Below are positions 17,301-26,049 of a DNA stretch of 64,000 nt, in pieces. The translations under genes were made by a program, and so were the position numbers. Below the pieces are notes generated by a model. That model did no database searches, had not been told where the DNA came from, and worked only from the letters and a program-made list of their open reading frames with translations. The stretch is from Falsiruegeria mediterranea M17 (GTDB taxonomy: Bacteria > Pseudomonadota > Alphaproteobacteria > Rhodobacterales > Rhodobacteraceae), in assembly GCF_900302455.1 (NCBI RefSeq), contig NZ_ONZG01000004.1, forward strand, positions 186,001 through 250,000, given 5' to 3'. How positions within the stretch are numbered: the first letter of the stretch is position 1; each line of letters opens with the position of its first letter.

Positions 17301-18104
17301 ATGTCGGATTTCATGGAACTTGGCGAGCGCCGGTTTGGGCGGGTCAACTGGCTGGGTCTTCGGACATTGGCACATCGTGAAACGGCGCGTTTCATGGTAG
17401 TTTGGACGCAAACGCTGTTGGCGCCTTTGGTCACGGCCGGCCTGTTCCTGCTGATCTTTACCATTGCCGTAGGCTCCAAACGCGGCGACGTCATGGGTGT
17501 GCCCTTTCTGACGTTTCTAGCACCGGGCATTTTGACGATGACTGTGATCCAGAACGCGTTTGCCAATACCTCGTCCTCTATCGTGATTTCCAAGGTGCAG
17601 GGCAACATCGTCGATACGCTGATGCCACCGCTGTCGGCCATCGAGCAATTGCTGGGCTATCTGGCGGGGGGCGTGGCGCGCGGGCTGCTGGTTGCAGTTG
17701 CCATCAGCGTGGCCTTCGCTCTGGTGCTGGGGATCGTGCCCCAGCACCCTTTGGTTGCGTTGCTGTTTGTGGTGATGGGTGCAACGCTTCTGGGCGCCTT
17801 GGGGATTGTCGCGGGCATCTTTGCCAACAAGTTTGACCAGATGGCGGCGATCACCAACTTCATCGTTACGCCCTTGGCCTTTTTGTCGGGCACGTTCTAT
17901 TCGGTTGAGGCGTTGCCGCCGGTTCTGAACTTGATCAGCCACTTGAACCCGGTGTTCTATCTGATCGACGGTGTCCGTTTTGGCGTCATTGGCGTGTCGG
18001 ACAGCTCCCCCTGGCTGGGCTTTGCTGTTTGTTCGGGGGCCACAACTGCCGTCTGCCTGCTGGCGTGGTGGATGCTGAAGACGGGGTATCGCTTGAAATC
18101 CTAA
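17301..18104 (+). CDS. ABC-2 type transporter permease (orphan)
   Basis: This 267-residue integral membrane protein has about six helices and the ABC-2 family pattern: an N-terminal amphipathic segment (RTLAHRETARFMVVWTQTLLAPL), then ISKVQGNIVDTLMPPLSAIEQLLGYLAGG, and a final FFYL-like NPVFYLIDGVRFGVIG. It resembles YadH/NodJ-type permeases that pair with an ATPase for export. No ATPase gene is adjacent, which is unusual. The ATG at 17301 is preceded by a G-rich stretch; a longer open frame runs back through gcrA but is not credible. It ends four bases inside the convergent MFS gene. Confidence 0.82.
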   Translation: MSDFMELGERRFGRVNWLGLRTLAHRETARFMVVWTQTLLAPLVTAGLFLLIFTIAVGSKRGDVMGVPFLTFLAPGILTMTVIQNAFANTSSSIVISKVQGNIVDTLMPPLSAIEQLLGYLAGGVARGLLVAVAISVAFALVLGIVPQHPLVALLFVVMGATLLGALGIVAGIFANKFDQMAAITNFIVTPLAFLSGTFYSVEALPPVLNLISHLNPVFYLIDGVRFGVIGVSDSSPWLGFAVCSGATTAVCLLAWWMLKTGYRLKS

Positions 18105-19348
18105 GCGGCCTCGGCCTGTGGCTGCACCAGCTCGCTGGGCCGCAGGGGCGTCTTGGGCTGTCCCAGGCGGGGGTGCAGACGGGCTGCGATCACCCAGGCA
18201 ATGGCCAGAGCTGCGCCGCCTGCTGCAAAGATGCCCGCCACCGGGAACACCAGCAACACGGCCCAGGCCGCGCCTGGGGTCAGGATGCCGCTGACGTCCC
18301 GGTACGAGCTGTAGACGGCCGACATCTCGGTCCGCTCTGACGGTTTCACGGCCATCAGGAACGGCAGCCCGGCGCAGATATCCAGCACGATCATCCACAT
18401 CGACCCCACCACCATCACGGCAACGGCCACCCAGGGCATGGGGGACACCAAGGTGGCTGCAACAAAACAAGTAGCCGCCGCCGCAAATCCGATGCGGACA
18501 GATTGTTTGACCGACCGGCGCTGCATCCATTTCAGGATCAGGGGCGAGGCGAAGAGCATACCGTTGGTAAATGACAACAGGATGCCACCCAGTTGATCTC
18601 CCAACCCGCTCTGAATCGCAAAGATCGGTAGATAAACAACATAGATCCACCAACCGCAGGACCGGATCACGGCAAAAAGCCAGCCAGCAACGAGTCGAGG
18701 TTGGGCGAAAAAACGCGGCAGATAGGCCAGTGGGTTGGCTGCCTGACTGCGAGCACGGGCAATCAGTTTGCCGTTGCCGAGCCGCATGGCCCAAAACACC
18801 CCAAGCATCACAACAGAGGCAACTGCGGAGATCACAAACGGCGCAGGTGTCCAATAGTCGAGCAGTAAGACACCCGCCATGGGGCCAGCGGTCCAGCCAA
18901 TGGCGCTGTAGAACATGCGGCTGGTTTCGCATTTTCCCAATTCGATTCGATCAATGTAATCAAGCACATAAGCGTTGAAGCACACAAATGTGGTCACGGC
19001 TGCAACCGTATTCAGCCCCAACGCACCGATGACCGCTACAGGTGTGCCGATGATCGCCAACACGGCGGACGCAGTGAACATCAGCGCGCCCGCGGAATAG
19101 GCCCATCTGCGCGGCACATAGCGCACCGCATACGGCACCATCAGGCCAGCGATCAGCGACACGATCCCGATCAGGAAATAGATGAACGAGACCGTGCCGG
19201 CATCTCCGAGCGTCCGATACATGATCAGCGGAAAGACCGAGATCAGGATGCCGCGCACCACAGCCTCAAGGCCGGCAAGGATACCGAAATCCCGGACAGA
19301 TGGGGCAGGGGCGTGGCGGACCCATTCGGGAATACGGCGTTCATGCAT
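18101..19348 (-). CDS. MFS transporter
   Basis: This is a 415-residue transporter with 12 predicted membrane helices, split into two six-helix halves by a basic loop (RLGNGKLIARARSQAANPLAYLPRFF) around residues 190-215. No substrate-specific motif is visible, so the cargo is unknown. The protein starts MHERRIPEWVRHAPAPSVRDFG, with the first helix near residue 30. Its 3' end overlaps that of the orphan permease by four bases. It is the first of three consecutive transporter genes on this strand, but the gap of about 100 bases to the next argues against a single operon. Confidence 0.85.
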   Translation of the reverse strand: MHERRIPEWVRHAPAPSVRDFGILAGLEAVVRGILISVFPLIMYRTLGDAGTVSFIYFLIGIVSLIAGLMVPYAVRYVPRRWAYSAGALMFTASAVLAIIGTPVAVIGALGLNTVAAVTTFVCFNAYVLDYIDRIELGKCETSRMFYSAIGWTAGPMAGVLLLDYWTPAPFVISAVASVVMLGVFWAMRLGNGKLIARARSQAANPLAYLPRFFAQPRLVAGWLFAVIRSCGWWIYVVYLPIFAIQSGLGDQLGGILLSFTNGMLFASPLILKWMQRRSVKQSVRIGFAAAATCFVAATLVSPMPWVAVAVMVVGSMWMIVLDICAGLPFLMAVKPSERTEMSAVYSSYRDVSGILTPGAAWAVLLVFPVAGIFAAGGAALAIAWVIAARLHPRLGQPKTPLRPSELVQPQAEAA

Positions 19349-19455
19349 GGTGGGGGCTCACTTGTCTTTTGAGCCCAGTGTGTATGCTGTGGAATACAGG
19401 TCTTTGGGGTTTGCGACATGGGGGTCGCCCGCAGACCCTGCACCAGAAATTTTCT

Positions 19456-20340
19456 TCAGCGCTTGGCGTGCCGCCCCTCGCGCCAGGCCAGCACCAGCGC
19501 CCCGCTCAGGATGATTGCGGCACCGAACAGGCTCACGCTGTCGGGGACAACATCAAAGCTGATAAAGTCGTAAAGGGCGGCAAAGATCAGCGTTGCATAG
19601 CTGAACGGCGCCACGAACGAGGCATCCGCCCGCGCCATGCCGTTGACAAAACACGCTTGCGCACAGGCCATCAAGAACCCGACGCCAGCTAGCGCCATCC
19701 ATTGTTCCGTCGTTGGCATCTGCCAGACCGGCAACACGGCGGCGGTTGCAATGGCCAGGCCCATTGCATTGTTGACGAGCAGGATCTGGAACGGAGATTC
19801 CCGCGATGAGAGTTTCTTGATGAAAATCAGTTCCATTCCCATGACCAGCGCCGCACCCAGAGCCAGCAGCGCGGCGGGTTGAAAACTGTCTGGAGTCGGA
19901 CGGAGGAGAATCAGCGCCCCGAACAGGGCCACAATCGCAGCCCCCCACCGCCAGGGACCGACACGTTCGCCAAGAAGAGGGATCGCCAGAACCATGGCAA
20001 AGACCGGGTTCAGGAATGAAATCGCCGTGGCGTCTGCCATTGGGATATAGGCGACACTGGCAAACATCAGCGTCACGCCAGACCAACCAAAGGTCGTGCG
20101 CCCAATATGCAGGCCCCAATGCGGGCGTTGCAGGGGGGGGCGAGCGACCGCGACGACGGTGCCAATGGCGATGAATGCAAACATGAAACGACCGTGGCTG
20201 ATCTGCATGGGATGCAGCGCAGGCCCCAACGTGCCAGTACCAAGCGCCTTTGCCAGCAGCGTCGTGCCTGCGATAAAAGCGGTGGCGGTGAAAATCAGCG
20301 CGGCAGCGAGGGCCGGGTTCTGTTTGCGGGGCTCATACAT
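19456..20340 (-). CDS. DMT-family transporter (two EamA domains)
   Basis: This is a 294-residue permease with ten predicted membrane helices arranged as two EamA repeats. The first spans about residues 10-140 with the typical conserved FLNPVFAMVLAIPLLGER, and the second covers about 150-285. EamA proteins export metabolites such as amino acids or purines; the substrate cannot be read from sequence. The start MYEPRKQNPALAAAL (20340) is preferred over an ATG 12 codons upstream because the basic N-terminus leads directly into helix 1. Confidence 0.85.
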   Translation of the reverse strand: MYEPRKQNPALAAALIFTATAFIAGTTLLAKALGTGTLGPALHPMQISHGRFMFAFIAIGTVVAVARPPLQRPHWGLHIGRTTFGWSGVTLMFASVAYIPMADATAISFLNPVFAMVLAIPLLGERVGPWRWGAAIVALFGALILLRPTPDSFQPAALLALGAALVMGMELIFIKKLSSRESPFQILLVNNAMGLAIATAAVLPVWQMPTTEQWMALAGVGFLMACAQACFVNGMARADASFVAPFSYATLIFAALYDFISFDVVPDSVSLFGAAIILSGALVLAWREGRHAKR

Positions 20341-20414
20341 GGCCCTAGCGGTGGACGAGCCGCTTTGGATTGGCAAGCGCGAAAATGTGTGGGGTACAAA
20401 GGCAGCAGAGGGCG

Positions 20415-21644
20415 TTACAGATGCAGCCGTCGCCAGCTGTAAAGCCAGACCATACCCATGCCTAATGCTCCTAGAATGTAGGGCAAACGCAACGCAATTT
20501 CGCGCCCCATTGAGGGTTCTACTGCCGAGACGATGGCCCCGCCGATCAAGGCCCCAAACGGCATCATACCCCAGCCAAAGAAGCGATAGAGGCTGTTAAC
20601 GCGGCCCAACAGGTCATCCGGGATTAGCCGTTGTCGATAAGACACGGTGACCACGTTCCACAGCAGGGCAGCGAACATCTCGGTAAAGAGGGCAAGGGCA
20701 ACCAGCCAGATAGATGTCGCGAGCCAGATCACGCCCAAGGCGGCGGACAATAAAGCCAGCGCAACCAAGAGGGATTGGCGGCGGCCCAAACGCGCGGCGA
20801 TGGCAGGGCAGAGCAGCCCGCCGGCAACGCCCCCGGCAGCACCAGCCGTTAGCAGCAGGCCATGCCCGGCAGCACCCAGACCCAGGATTTCCTGGCTGTA
20901 GAGGATGAGAATCGTCAGCGTCATAAGCGAGATTGCGTTCATCAGCCCCAGCAGGATTGCCAGTTGCAGGATGACCCGATGTCCCCGCAGCCACGCGATC
21001 CCCTCGCGGGCCTCTTCCGCCCAGGAGCGGCGTGTGGGGGCCAGACGCGGTGCAATCGCCATGCACCAGACCAATCCTGCCGCCAGAGCAAAAGTGGCGG
21101 CGTCCAACACGAACGGCGCCGGCACAGCCATTGCGATCAGCAACCCGGCCAGCGGCGGCCCAACAAAGGAGCCCATGATCTGCTCGATGCTCCAGATCTG
21201 CCCATTTGCGCGTTCCAGTTGATCGGCAGAGACCACCGCAGGCAGCACGGTCTGGGCCGCGTTGTCGCGCAGAACTTCGGCCGAGCCCAGCAAGAAGGCC
21301 AGCACCGAAATCGCCGCGATGTAAAGCTCGGCCCGCGCCACCGGAAACTCGGGCGCGCTCAGGATCACGGCCACTACGCCAAAGGTCAGCAGCATCCGCA
21401 CCATATCGGCCTGTACCATCAGGCGGCGACGATCCATTCGGTCGGTCCACACCCCGGCCGGAATGGAAAACAACAGCCACGGCAGCCGCGTAGCAAAGGC
21501 AACCATGGCGATCAGCATCGGATCGCGGGTGATCAAGGTGGCGAGCCAGGGAAAGGCCAGGGCGGATACCCCGTCGCCCAGATTGGAAATGGCAGAAGCG
21601 GAAAACAGCAGGCGATAATTGCGCAGGGACCAAAGCGTTGTCAT
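20415..21644 (-). CDS. MFS transporter (EntS-like group)
   Basis: This 409-residue major facilitator has 12 helices and the motif-A loop GVWTDRMDRRRLM between helices 2 and 3, as in the EntS/MFS_3 group, which includes siderophore and drug exporters. The central loop is RLAPTRRSWAEEAREGIAWLRGHRVI. I start it at MTTLWSLRNYRLLFSASA (21644), the usual N-terminus for this group; a frame open to 21725 would run into the arginine leader region. It is transcribed away from argD, so the shared intergenic region holds both promoters. Confidence 0.85.
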   Translation of the reverse strand: MTTLWSLRNYRLLFSASAISNLGDGVSALAFPWLATLITRDPMLIAMVAFATRLPWLLFSIPAGVWTDRMDRRRLMVQADMVRMLLTFGVVAVILSAPEFPVARAELYIAAISVLAFLLGSAEVLRDNAAQTVLPAVVSADQLERANGQIWSIEQIMGSFVGPPLAGLLIAMAVPAPFVLDAATFALAAGLVWCMAIAPRLAPTRRSWAEEAREGIAWLRGHRVILQLAILLGLMNAISLMTLTILILYSQEILGLGAAGHGLLLTAGAAGGVAGGLLCPAIAARLGRRQSLLVALALLSAALGVIWLATSIWLVALALFTEMFAALLWNVVTVSYRQRLIPDDLLGRVNSLYRFFGWGMMPFGALIGGAIVSAVEPSMGREIALRLPYILGALGMGMVWLYSWRRLHL

Positions 21645-21692
21645 GCTCGCATTGGCGGCCAAATCGCGCAGAACGTCAAGGAGGGTGACAAA

Positions 21693-21809
21693 ATGCAGGC
21701 GCTCCCCTGCAAAAGGGGTTTCCAAGCCCCGTTTCCTTCGTTATGGAGCCTTCCTATGATCAAAGTTGCACATATCACCTTGCTCCGACGCCGACGCTTT
21801 GCTGCGTAA
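21693..21809 (+). CDS. Putative arginine leader peptide upstream of argD
   Basis: This is a 38-codon frame with an excellent ribosome binding site (AAGGAGG at 21678-21684, eight bases before ATG 21693). An internal ATG at 21756, preceded by GGAG, would give the 17-residue peptide MIKVAHITLLRRRRFAA. The four consecutive arginine codons (CGA CGC CGA CGC, 21786-21797) lie four codons before the stop. The frame sits 117 bases upstream of argD. Amino-acid leader peptides of this design (his, trp, leu) couple ribosome stalling to expression of their biosynthetic operon. I see no clear intrinsic terminator between it and argD, so translational or Rho-dependent control is more likely. Assignment as a leader is inference. 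Confidence 0.6.
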   Translation: MQALPCKRGFQAPFPSLWSLPMIKVAHITLLRRRRFAA

Positions 21810-21926
21810 CCGGCCCGTTTGATCCTGCGCGTCTCTTAATCCGCGCGAACCCACCTCAAAATGTTGACGAAACCGCCCTCTGTGTTGCACTGATCGGGCT
21901 TCAACTCTTCGAAAAGGATGATCCAG

Positions 21927-23114
21927 ATGATCCCGTCCGTTCTGCCGACCTATAATCGTGCGCCCCTTCAGTTTGTGAAGGGCGAAGGCGCTTGGCTGAT
22001 CGAGGCGGACGGCCGACGTTTCCTGGATCTGGGCGCAGGTATCGCGGTGAACGCGCTGGGCCATGCCCATCCGGCTCTGGTGCAGGCGTTGACCGATCAG
22101 GCGCAGGCCTTGTGGCATGTGTCGAACCTTTACGAGATCCCGCAGCAGCAGGCGCTGGCTGACAAGCTGGTCGAGCATACCTTTGCCGACACGGTGTTCT
22201 TTACCAATTCGGGCACCGAGTCTTGCGAATTGGCGGTCAAGATGGCCCGCAAGTACTTCTACGACAAAGGCCAGCCGGAAAAGGTCGAGATCATCACCTT
22301 TGACGGCTCGTTCCACGGTCGTTCCTCGGCAGGCATCGCTGCAGCCGGGTCCGAGAAAATGACCAAAGGCTTCGGCCCGCTACTGGGTGGCTTTGTGCAT
22401 CTGACGTTCGGCGATCTGGATGGCGTGACCAACGCCATTACCGAAAATACCGCCGCTATCATGATCGAACCAGTGCAGGGCGAGGGGGGTATTCGCCCCG
22501 TGCCTGACGCCGAACTCAAGGCGCTGCGCCAGATCTGCGACGACAACGGCCTGCTTCTGATCCTGGATGAGGTTCAGTGCGGCGTTGGTCGAACTGGCAA
22601 GCTCTTTGCCCATGAATGGGCAGGCATCACGCCTGACATCATGATGGTCGCCAAAGGCATTGGCGGCGGCTTCCCTCTGGGCGCTGTGCTCGCGACAGAA
22701 GAGGCGGCATCGGGTATGGTTGCAGGCACGCATGGTTCCACCTACGGCGGCAACCCGCTGGGTTGTGCCGTTGGCTGCGCCGTCATCGACCATGTGGCGA
22801 ACCCCGACTTCTTGGCCGAAGTGAACCGCAAATCCGGGCTACTGAGGCAAAAGCTCGAAGGGTTGATCGCCGATCACCCCGAGGTGTTCGAAGAAGTGCG
22901 CGGATCCGGCATGATGCTGGGGATCAAATGCAAGGCAACCAACATCGACGTGGTGAACGCGGGTTACGACAATCAGGTCGTCACCGTTCCCGCTGCCGAC
23001 AACGTCATCCGCCTGTTGCCACCGCTGACCCTGACCGAAGACGACATCGCCGAGGCTACGAACCGCCTCGACGCCGCCGCCAAACAGGTTGAAAGCCAGC
23101 TGGAAATCGCCTGA
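21927..23114 (+). CDS. argD: Acetylornithine aminotransferase
   Basis: ArgD is a class-III PLP aminotransferase that transaminates N-acetylglutamate semialdehyde to acetylornithine, and often also succinyl-diaminopimelate. The 395-residue protein shows FTNSGTESCELAVKMAR, the Gly-rich DGSFHGRSSAG, ILDEVQCGVGRTG, and the PLP-lysine region MMVAKGIGGGFPLG. It begins VLPTYNRAPLQFVKGEGAWL, as is typical for ArgD. Two close ATGs exist; the one at 21927 has AAAAGG at the right distance, whereas the first (21918) abuts it. It is followed by argF after a GC-rich hairpin. Confidence 0.95.
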   Translation: MIPSVLPTYNRAPLQFVKGEGAWLIEADGRRFLDLGAGIAVNALGHAHPALVQALTDQAQALWHVSNLYEIPQQQALADKLVEHTFADTVFFTNSGTESCELAVKMARKYFYDKGQPEKVEIITFDGSFHGRSSAGIAAAGSEKMTKGFGPLLGGFVHLTFGDLDGVTNAITENTAAIMIEPVQGEGGIRPVPDAELKALRQICDDNGLLLILDEVQCGVGRTGKLFAHEWAGITPDIMMVAKGIGGGFPLGAVLATEEAASGMVAGTHGSTYGGNPLGCAVGCAVIDHVANPDFLAEVNRKSGLLRQKLEGLIADHPEVFEEVRGSGMMLGIKCKATNIDVVNAGYDNQVVTVPAADNVIRLLPPLTLTEDDIAEATNRLDAAAKQVESQLEIA

Positions 23115-23137
23115 TCTTTATCTTTTCGAAAATACTC

Positions 23138-23165
23138 CGGGGGTCCGGGGGCAGCGCCCCCGGCC
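23138..23165. terminator. GC hairpin between argD and argF
   Basis: CCGGGGGC and GCGCCCCCGG flank the centre of the argD-argF gap, next to the AAATACTCCGGGGGTCC phrase that I recall as common in Roseobacter intergenic DNA. Without a T-run it may attenuate or stabilise mRNA rather than terminate fully. Confidence 0.5.
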
Positions 23166-23189
23166 TTGGCCCAAAAAACAGACAGTGAT

Positions 23190-24116
23190 ATGAACCATTT
23201 CCTCGACATCCACAAAACCGATGCTGCCGACCTGAGGGGCATCATCGACCAAGCTGCCCAAACCAAAGCCGCGCGCGCAGGCAAACCCAAGGCCGCGCTT
23301 GACGAAGATCAACCGCTTAAGGACCGCATGGTCGCGCTGATCTTTGAAAAACCTTCGACCAGGACACGCGTGTCCTTTGATGTGGGCGTGCGCCAGATGG
23401 GCGGGCAGACCATGGTTCTGTCTGGCAAGGACATGCAGTTGGGCCACGGCGAAACCATCGCTGACACTGCCCGTGTGCTGTCGCGCTATGTCGACATGAT
23501 CATGATCCGCACGTTCGACGAAACCGTCCTGACCGAGATGGCGGAGTACGCCAGCGTGCCGGTGATTAACGGTCTGACCGACCGCACGCACCCCTGTCAG
23601 ATCATGGCCGATGTCCTGACGTTCGAAGAGCACCGCGGCCCGATCAAAGGCAAAAAAGTGGTCTGGACCGGCGACGGCAACAATGTCTGCGCGTCCTTCC
23701 TGCATGCCGCTGGTCAGTTCGGGTTCGATTTCACCTTTACGGGTCCGTCGCAGTTCGACCCCGAAGAAGAATTCATGGGGTTTGCCCGCAAGAAGGGCTC
23801 CAAGGTCGTGATCGAACGCGATGCGTTCAAAGCTGTCGAGGGTGCCGATCTGATCGTGGCCGACACCTGGGTGTCCATGCATGACGCGCAATCCGCCAAG
23901 GAACGTCGTCATAACATGTTGCGCCCCTATCAGGTCAACGCCGAGCTCATGTCTCATGCCAAACCCGACGCGCTGTTCATGCATTGCCTTCCTGCACACC
24001 GCGAGGAGGAGGCGACATCCGAAGTGATGGACGGCCCGAACTCGGTAATCTTTGACGAGGCCGAAAACCGCCTGCACGCGCAAAAAGCCATCATGCGCTG
24101 GTGCCTGGGCACCTAA
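23190..24116 (+). CDS. argF: Ornithine carbamoyltransferase
   Basis: ArgF makes citrulline from ornithine and carbamoyl phosphate. The 308-residue protein contains the carbamoyl-phosphate loop [12 protein letters not shown] (about residues 50-61), the HPCQIMAD motif, the ornithine-side DTWVSM segment and the HCLPAHR motif near the C-terminus. All are intact. The start [15 protein letters not shown] is the family's usual N-terminus. It lies 75 bases after argD and 20 bases before the ACT-GNAT gene, consistent with one arginine operon. Confidence 0.96.
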   Translation: MNHFLDIHKTDAADLRGIIDQAAQTKAARAGKPKAALDEDQPLKDRMVALIFEKPSTRTRVSFDVGVRQMGGQTMVLSGKDMQLGHGETIADTARVLSRYVDMIMIRTFDETVLTEMAEYASVPVINGLTDRTHPCQIMADVLTFEEHRGPIKGKKVVWTGDGNNVCASFLHAAGQFGFDFTFTGPSQFDPEEEFMGFARKKGSKVVIERDAFKAVEGADLIVADTWVSMHDAQSAKERRHNMLRPYQVNAELMSHAKPDALFMHCLPAHREEEATSEVMDGPNSVIFDEAENRLHAQKAIMRWCLGT

Positions 24117-24136
24117 GCCAAACTAAGGAAAACATC

Positions 24137-25021
24137 ATGACTGTGCAGCTCGTGCTGAACGCGCTGCCGGGAGCCTATGCGGTGACCCGGCGCGCGCCCG
24201 ATATGCCTGTGCCTGAATGGGTAAAGGGCAAGGGGCTGGTGAGTGTTACTCAAGCCCCCGATGAAACCTCGATCCTGTGCCTTGAGGACCGAGTGCCCGC
24301 AACCGAGCAAAGCTCAGGCGGCTGGCAGGCAGTACAGGTTTCCAACCTGGTCGATTTGGATGTACCCGGCGTTGTTCTCTCGGCGGTGCGGCCGATTTCC
24401 CAGGCCGGTTTGGGTGTCTTTGTCACCTCGACCTTTGATCGCGACTATCTGCTGGTGCGTGCCGCAGAAAACGTCGCCGCGCAAATGGCCTGGATCAGGG
24501 CAGGGCATCACTATTGCGATGGCAAGGTGACCTACCGTTTGGCAATGCCTTCCGATGGTGAGGCGCTGGCCCAGGTCCATTTCGAAACTTGGCAGGAAAC
24601 CTATGCCAAGATCGCCCCGCCCGAGGTGCGTCTCGCTCTGAATCTGGCTCATCGCAATCGGTATTGGCAGGCCCGACTAGAGACAAACGCGCCGACGCTG
24701 GTGGCCGAGGTTGGTGGACGTATCATAGGCCTGTGCGCCTTGTCTGGATGCGCGGCAGAGGTGGACCACCTCTATGTCGTGAACTCCGCCCGCGGGTCCG
24801 GGATTGGGGCGCATCTGTTGCGGCAGGCCCAAAACATGTCCGCGAATGCGGGCAATGCACAGGTGACACTGGCTGTTGTCAATGAAAACACCCTAGCGAT
24901 CGGGTTTTATGCTGCGCAGGGCGGTAGCGTCGTGGCTGAAAAGCAAGACAAGGGGCCGCTGTGGAAATCCGACAACCTGATCTTTGGCTGGCCTGCGGCG
25001 AAACAGGCCCCTACCGGGTGA
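24137..25021 (+). CDS. ACT-domain (CASTOR-like) GNAT acetyltransferase fusion
   Basis: This is a 294-residue two-domain protein. Residues about 63-128 resemble the ACT_7 domain of the CASTOR family; the segment ISQAGLGVFVTSTFDRDYLLV (87-107) corresponds to the SxAGIxxFxxSTxxxDxxLV pattern. Residues about 132-285 are a GNAT acetyltransferase with the acetyl-CoA loop ARGSGIGAHLL (218-228) and the final NENTLAIGFYAAQGG. CASTOR proteins in animals bind arginine. The gene directly follows argF with a good ribosome site (CTAAGGAAAAC), so an arginine- or amino-acid-regulated acetyltransferase is a fair inference. It could also be an unconventional N-acetylglutamate synthase, but the substrate is unproven. 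Confidence 0.8.
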   Translation: MTVQLVLNALPGAYAVTRRAPDMPVPEWVKGKGLVSVTQAPDETSILCLEDRVPATEQSSGGWQAVQVSNLVDLDVPGVVLSAVRPISQAGLGVFVTSTFDRDYLLVRAAENVAAQMAWIRAGHHYCDGKVTYRLAMPSDGEALAQVHFETWQETYAKIAPPEVRLALNLAHRNRYWQARLETNAPTLVAEVGGRIIGLCALSGCAAEVDHLYVVNSARGSGIGAHLLRQAQNMSANAGNAQVTLAVVNENTLAIGFYAAQGGSVVAEKQDKGPLWKSDNLIFGWPAAKQAPTG

Positions 25022-25937
25022 TCAGGGCGCGTGCTTCAGGTCCGGCGAACCATTCGTGCAACTGGTCCTGAAACACCTGTACCAAGCGGCGCGGAGAGCC
25101 AGCTGCCCGCCCCGTGACCAGATGCAGGGGCTCTCCATCGATCAACGGCAAAGCCTGCACCAGGTCACCCCCATAACTCTGCTGTGTGCGGGGCCGCATG
25201 TTCAGAACGGCCACGCCAGCGCCCGCGCCAACCAGCGAGCGCACCATCTCGACGCTTGTGCAAGTGGCGGCGACCCGCGGCGTGACCCCGGCGGCCCGCA
25301 GCAGGCGGCGAACATAGGCCCCGGCCACGGGCAGGTCGAGCAGGACCAGGGGCACGTTGTGCAAATCGGACAAACCCAGCTCTGACCTTGTACTCAGCTC
25401 GTGTCCGTCGGGGGCAAGCACATAAGGCGGCAGATCCATCAGTGGGCGCGTGTCCACACCGGCCAAAAGCTCGTCTCCCGCGAAAATGGCCACATCCAGC
25501 GTGCCATCCAAAAGCCCAGATTGCGCCGTGATATTGTCGCATTCCTGCAAATTGAATCTCAAATCAGGGCTTTCACTGCTCAGATTTTGCAAGATATGCG
25601 GCAAAAACGCCGGAGCGACAGGTGCATAGTAGCCAATGTGCAGTGTGCCACGCAAACCCTGGTTCAGGGCATAGCCCTGCTGCATGACGTCTGAATACTC
25701 TTCGATCAGCGGCTTGATCCGGGCTGCCAAAGCTCGCCCTGCGGGAGTCGCCGTAATGCCGCGGGCGCGGGCGCGGACCAGCAATGTGGCGCCAAACTCC
25801 GCCTCGACCCGGTCGATGGCCGAGGCAATGGCCGACGGAGCCACATTCAATACCTCCGCCGCACCGGTGATCGATCCGCAGTCGACAGCGACTGAATAGG
25901 CCCGCAGCAATCGGAGAGACAGGCGAAGATCGTCCAT
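25011..25937 (-). CDS. LysR-family transcriptional regulator
   Basis: This is a 308-residue LysR regulator. The winged helix-turn-helix covers residues about 1-62 (LRLLRAYSVAVDCGSITGAAEVLNVAPSAIASAIDRVEAEFG) and the effector domain runs from about 90 to 300. It is divergent from the sterol desaturase-like gene across a gap of about 110 bases, the usual position for a LysR protein controlling its neighbour. Its 3' end overlaps that of the ACT-GNAT gene by 11 bases, so those two are convergent. The effector is unknown. Confidence 0.9.
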   Translation of the reverse strand: MDDLRLSLRLLRAYSVAVDCGSITGAAEVLNVAPSAIASAIDRVEAEFGATLLVRARARGITATPAGRALAARIKPLIEEYSDVMQQGYALNQGLRGTLHIGYYAPVAPAFLPHILQNLSSESPDLRFNLQECDNITAQSGLLDGTLDVAIFAGDELLAGVDTRPLMDLPPYVLAPDGHELSTRSELGLSDLHNVPLVLLDLPVAGAYVRRLLRAAGVTPRVAATCTSVEMVRSLVGAGAGVAVLNMRPRTQQSYGGDLVQALPLIDGEPLHLVTGRAAGSPRRLVQVFQDQLHEWFAGPEARALITR

Positions 25938-26049
25938 CGTTCCCTTCCTCACAAAATCAGATGTTATTGGTCAATTAGTTCTGTTTTTCAGGTTTAAAGG
26001 GACGTGACATGCTGGGTCAACGCAATTGAGCAACCAACAAAGGCCCGCC

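Noticed and set aside
20862-21692. Frame continuous with the arginine leader extending upstream through the MFS gene
   Set aside because: The stretch is antisense to a conserved transporter and of low-complexity composition; only the part from ATG 21693 has a ribosome site.
21810-21926. Intrinsic terminator after the arginine leader
   Set aside because: Only a six-pair TGCGCG/CGCGCG stem with no T-run is present, so I do not call a terminator there.
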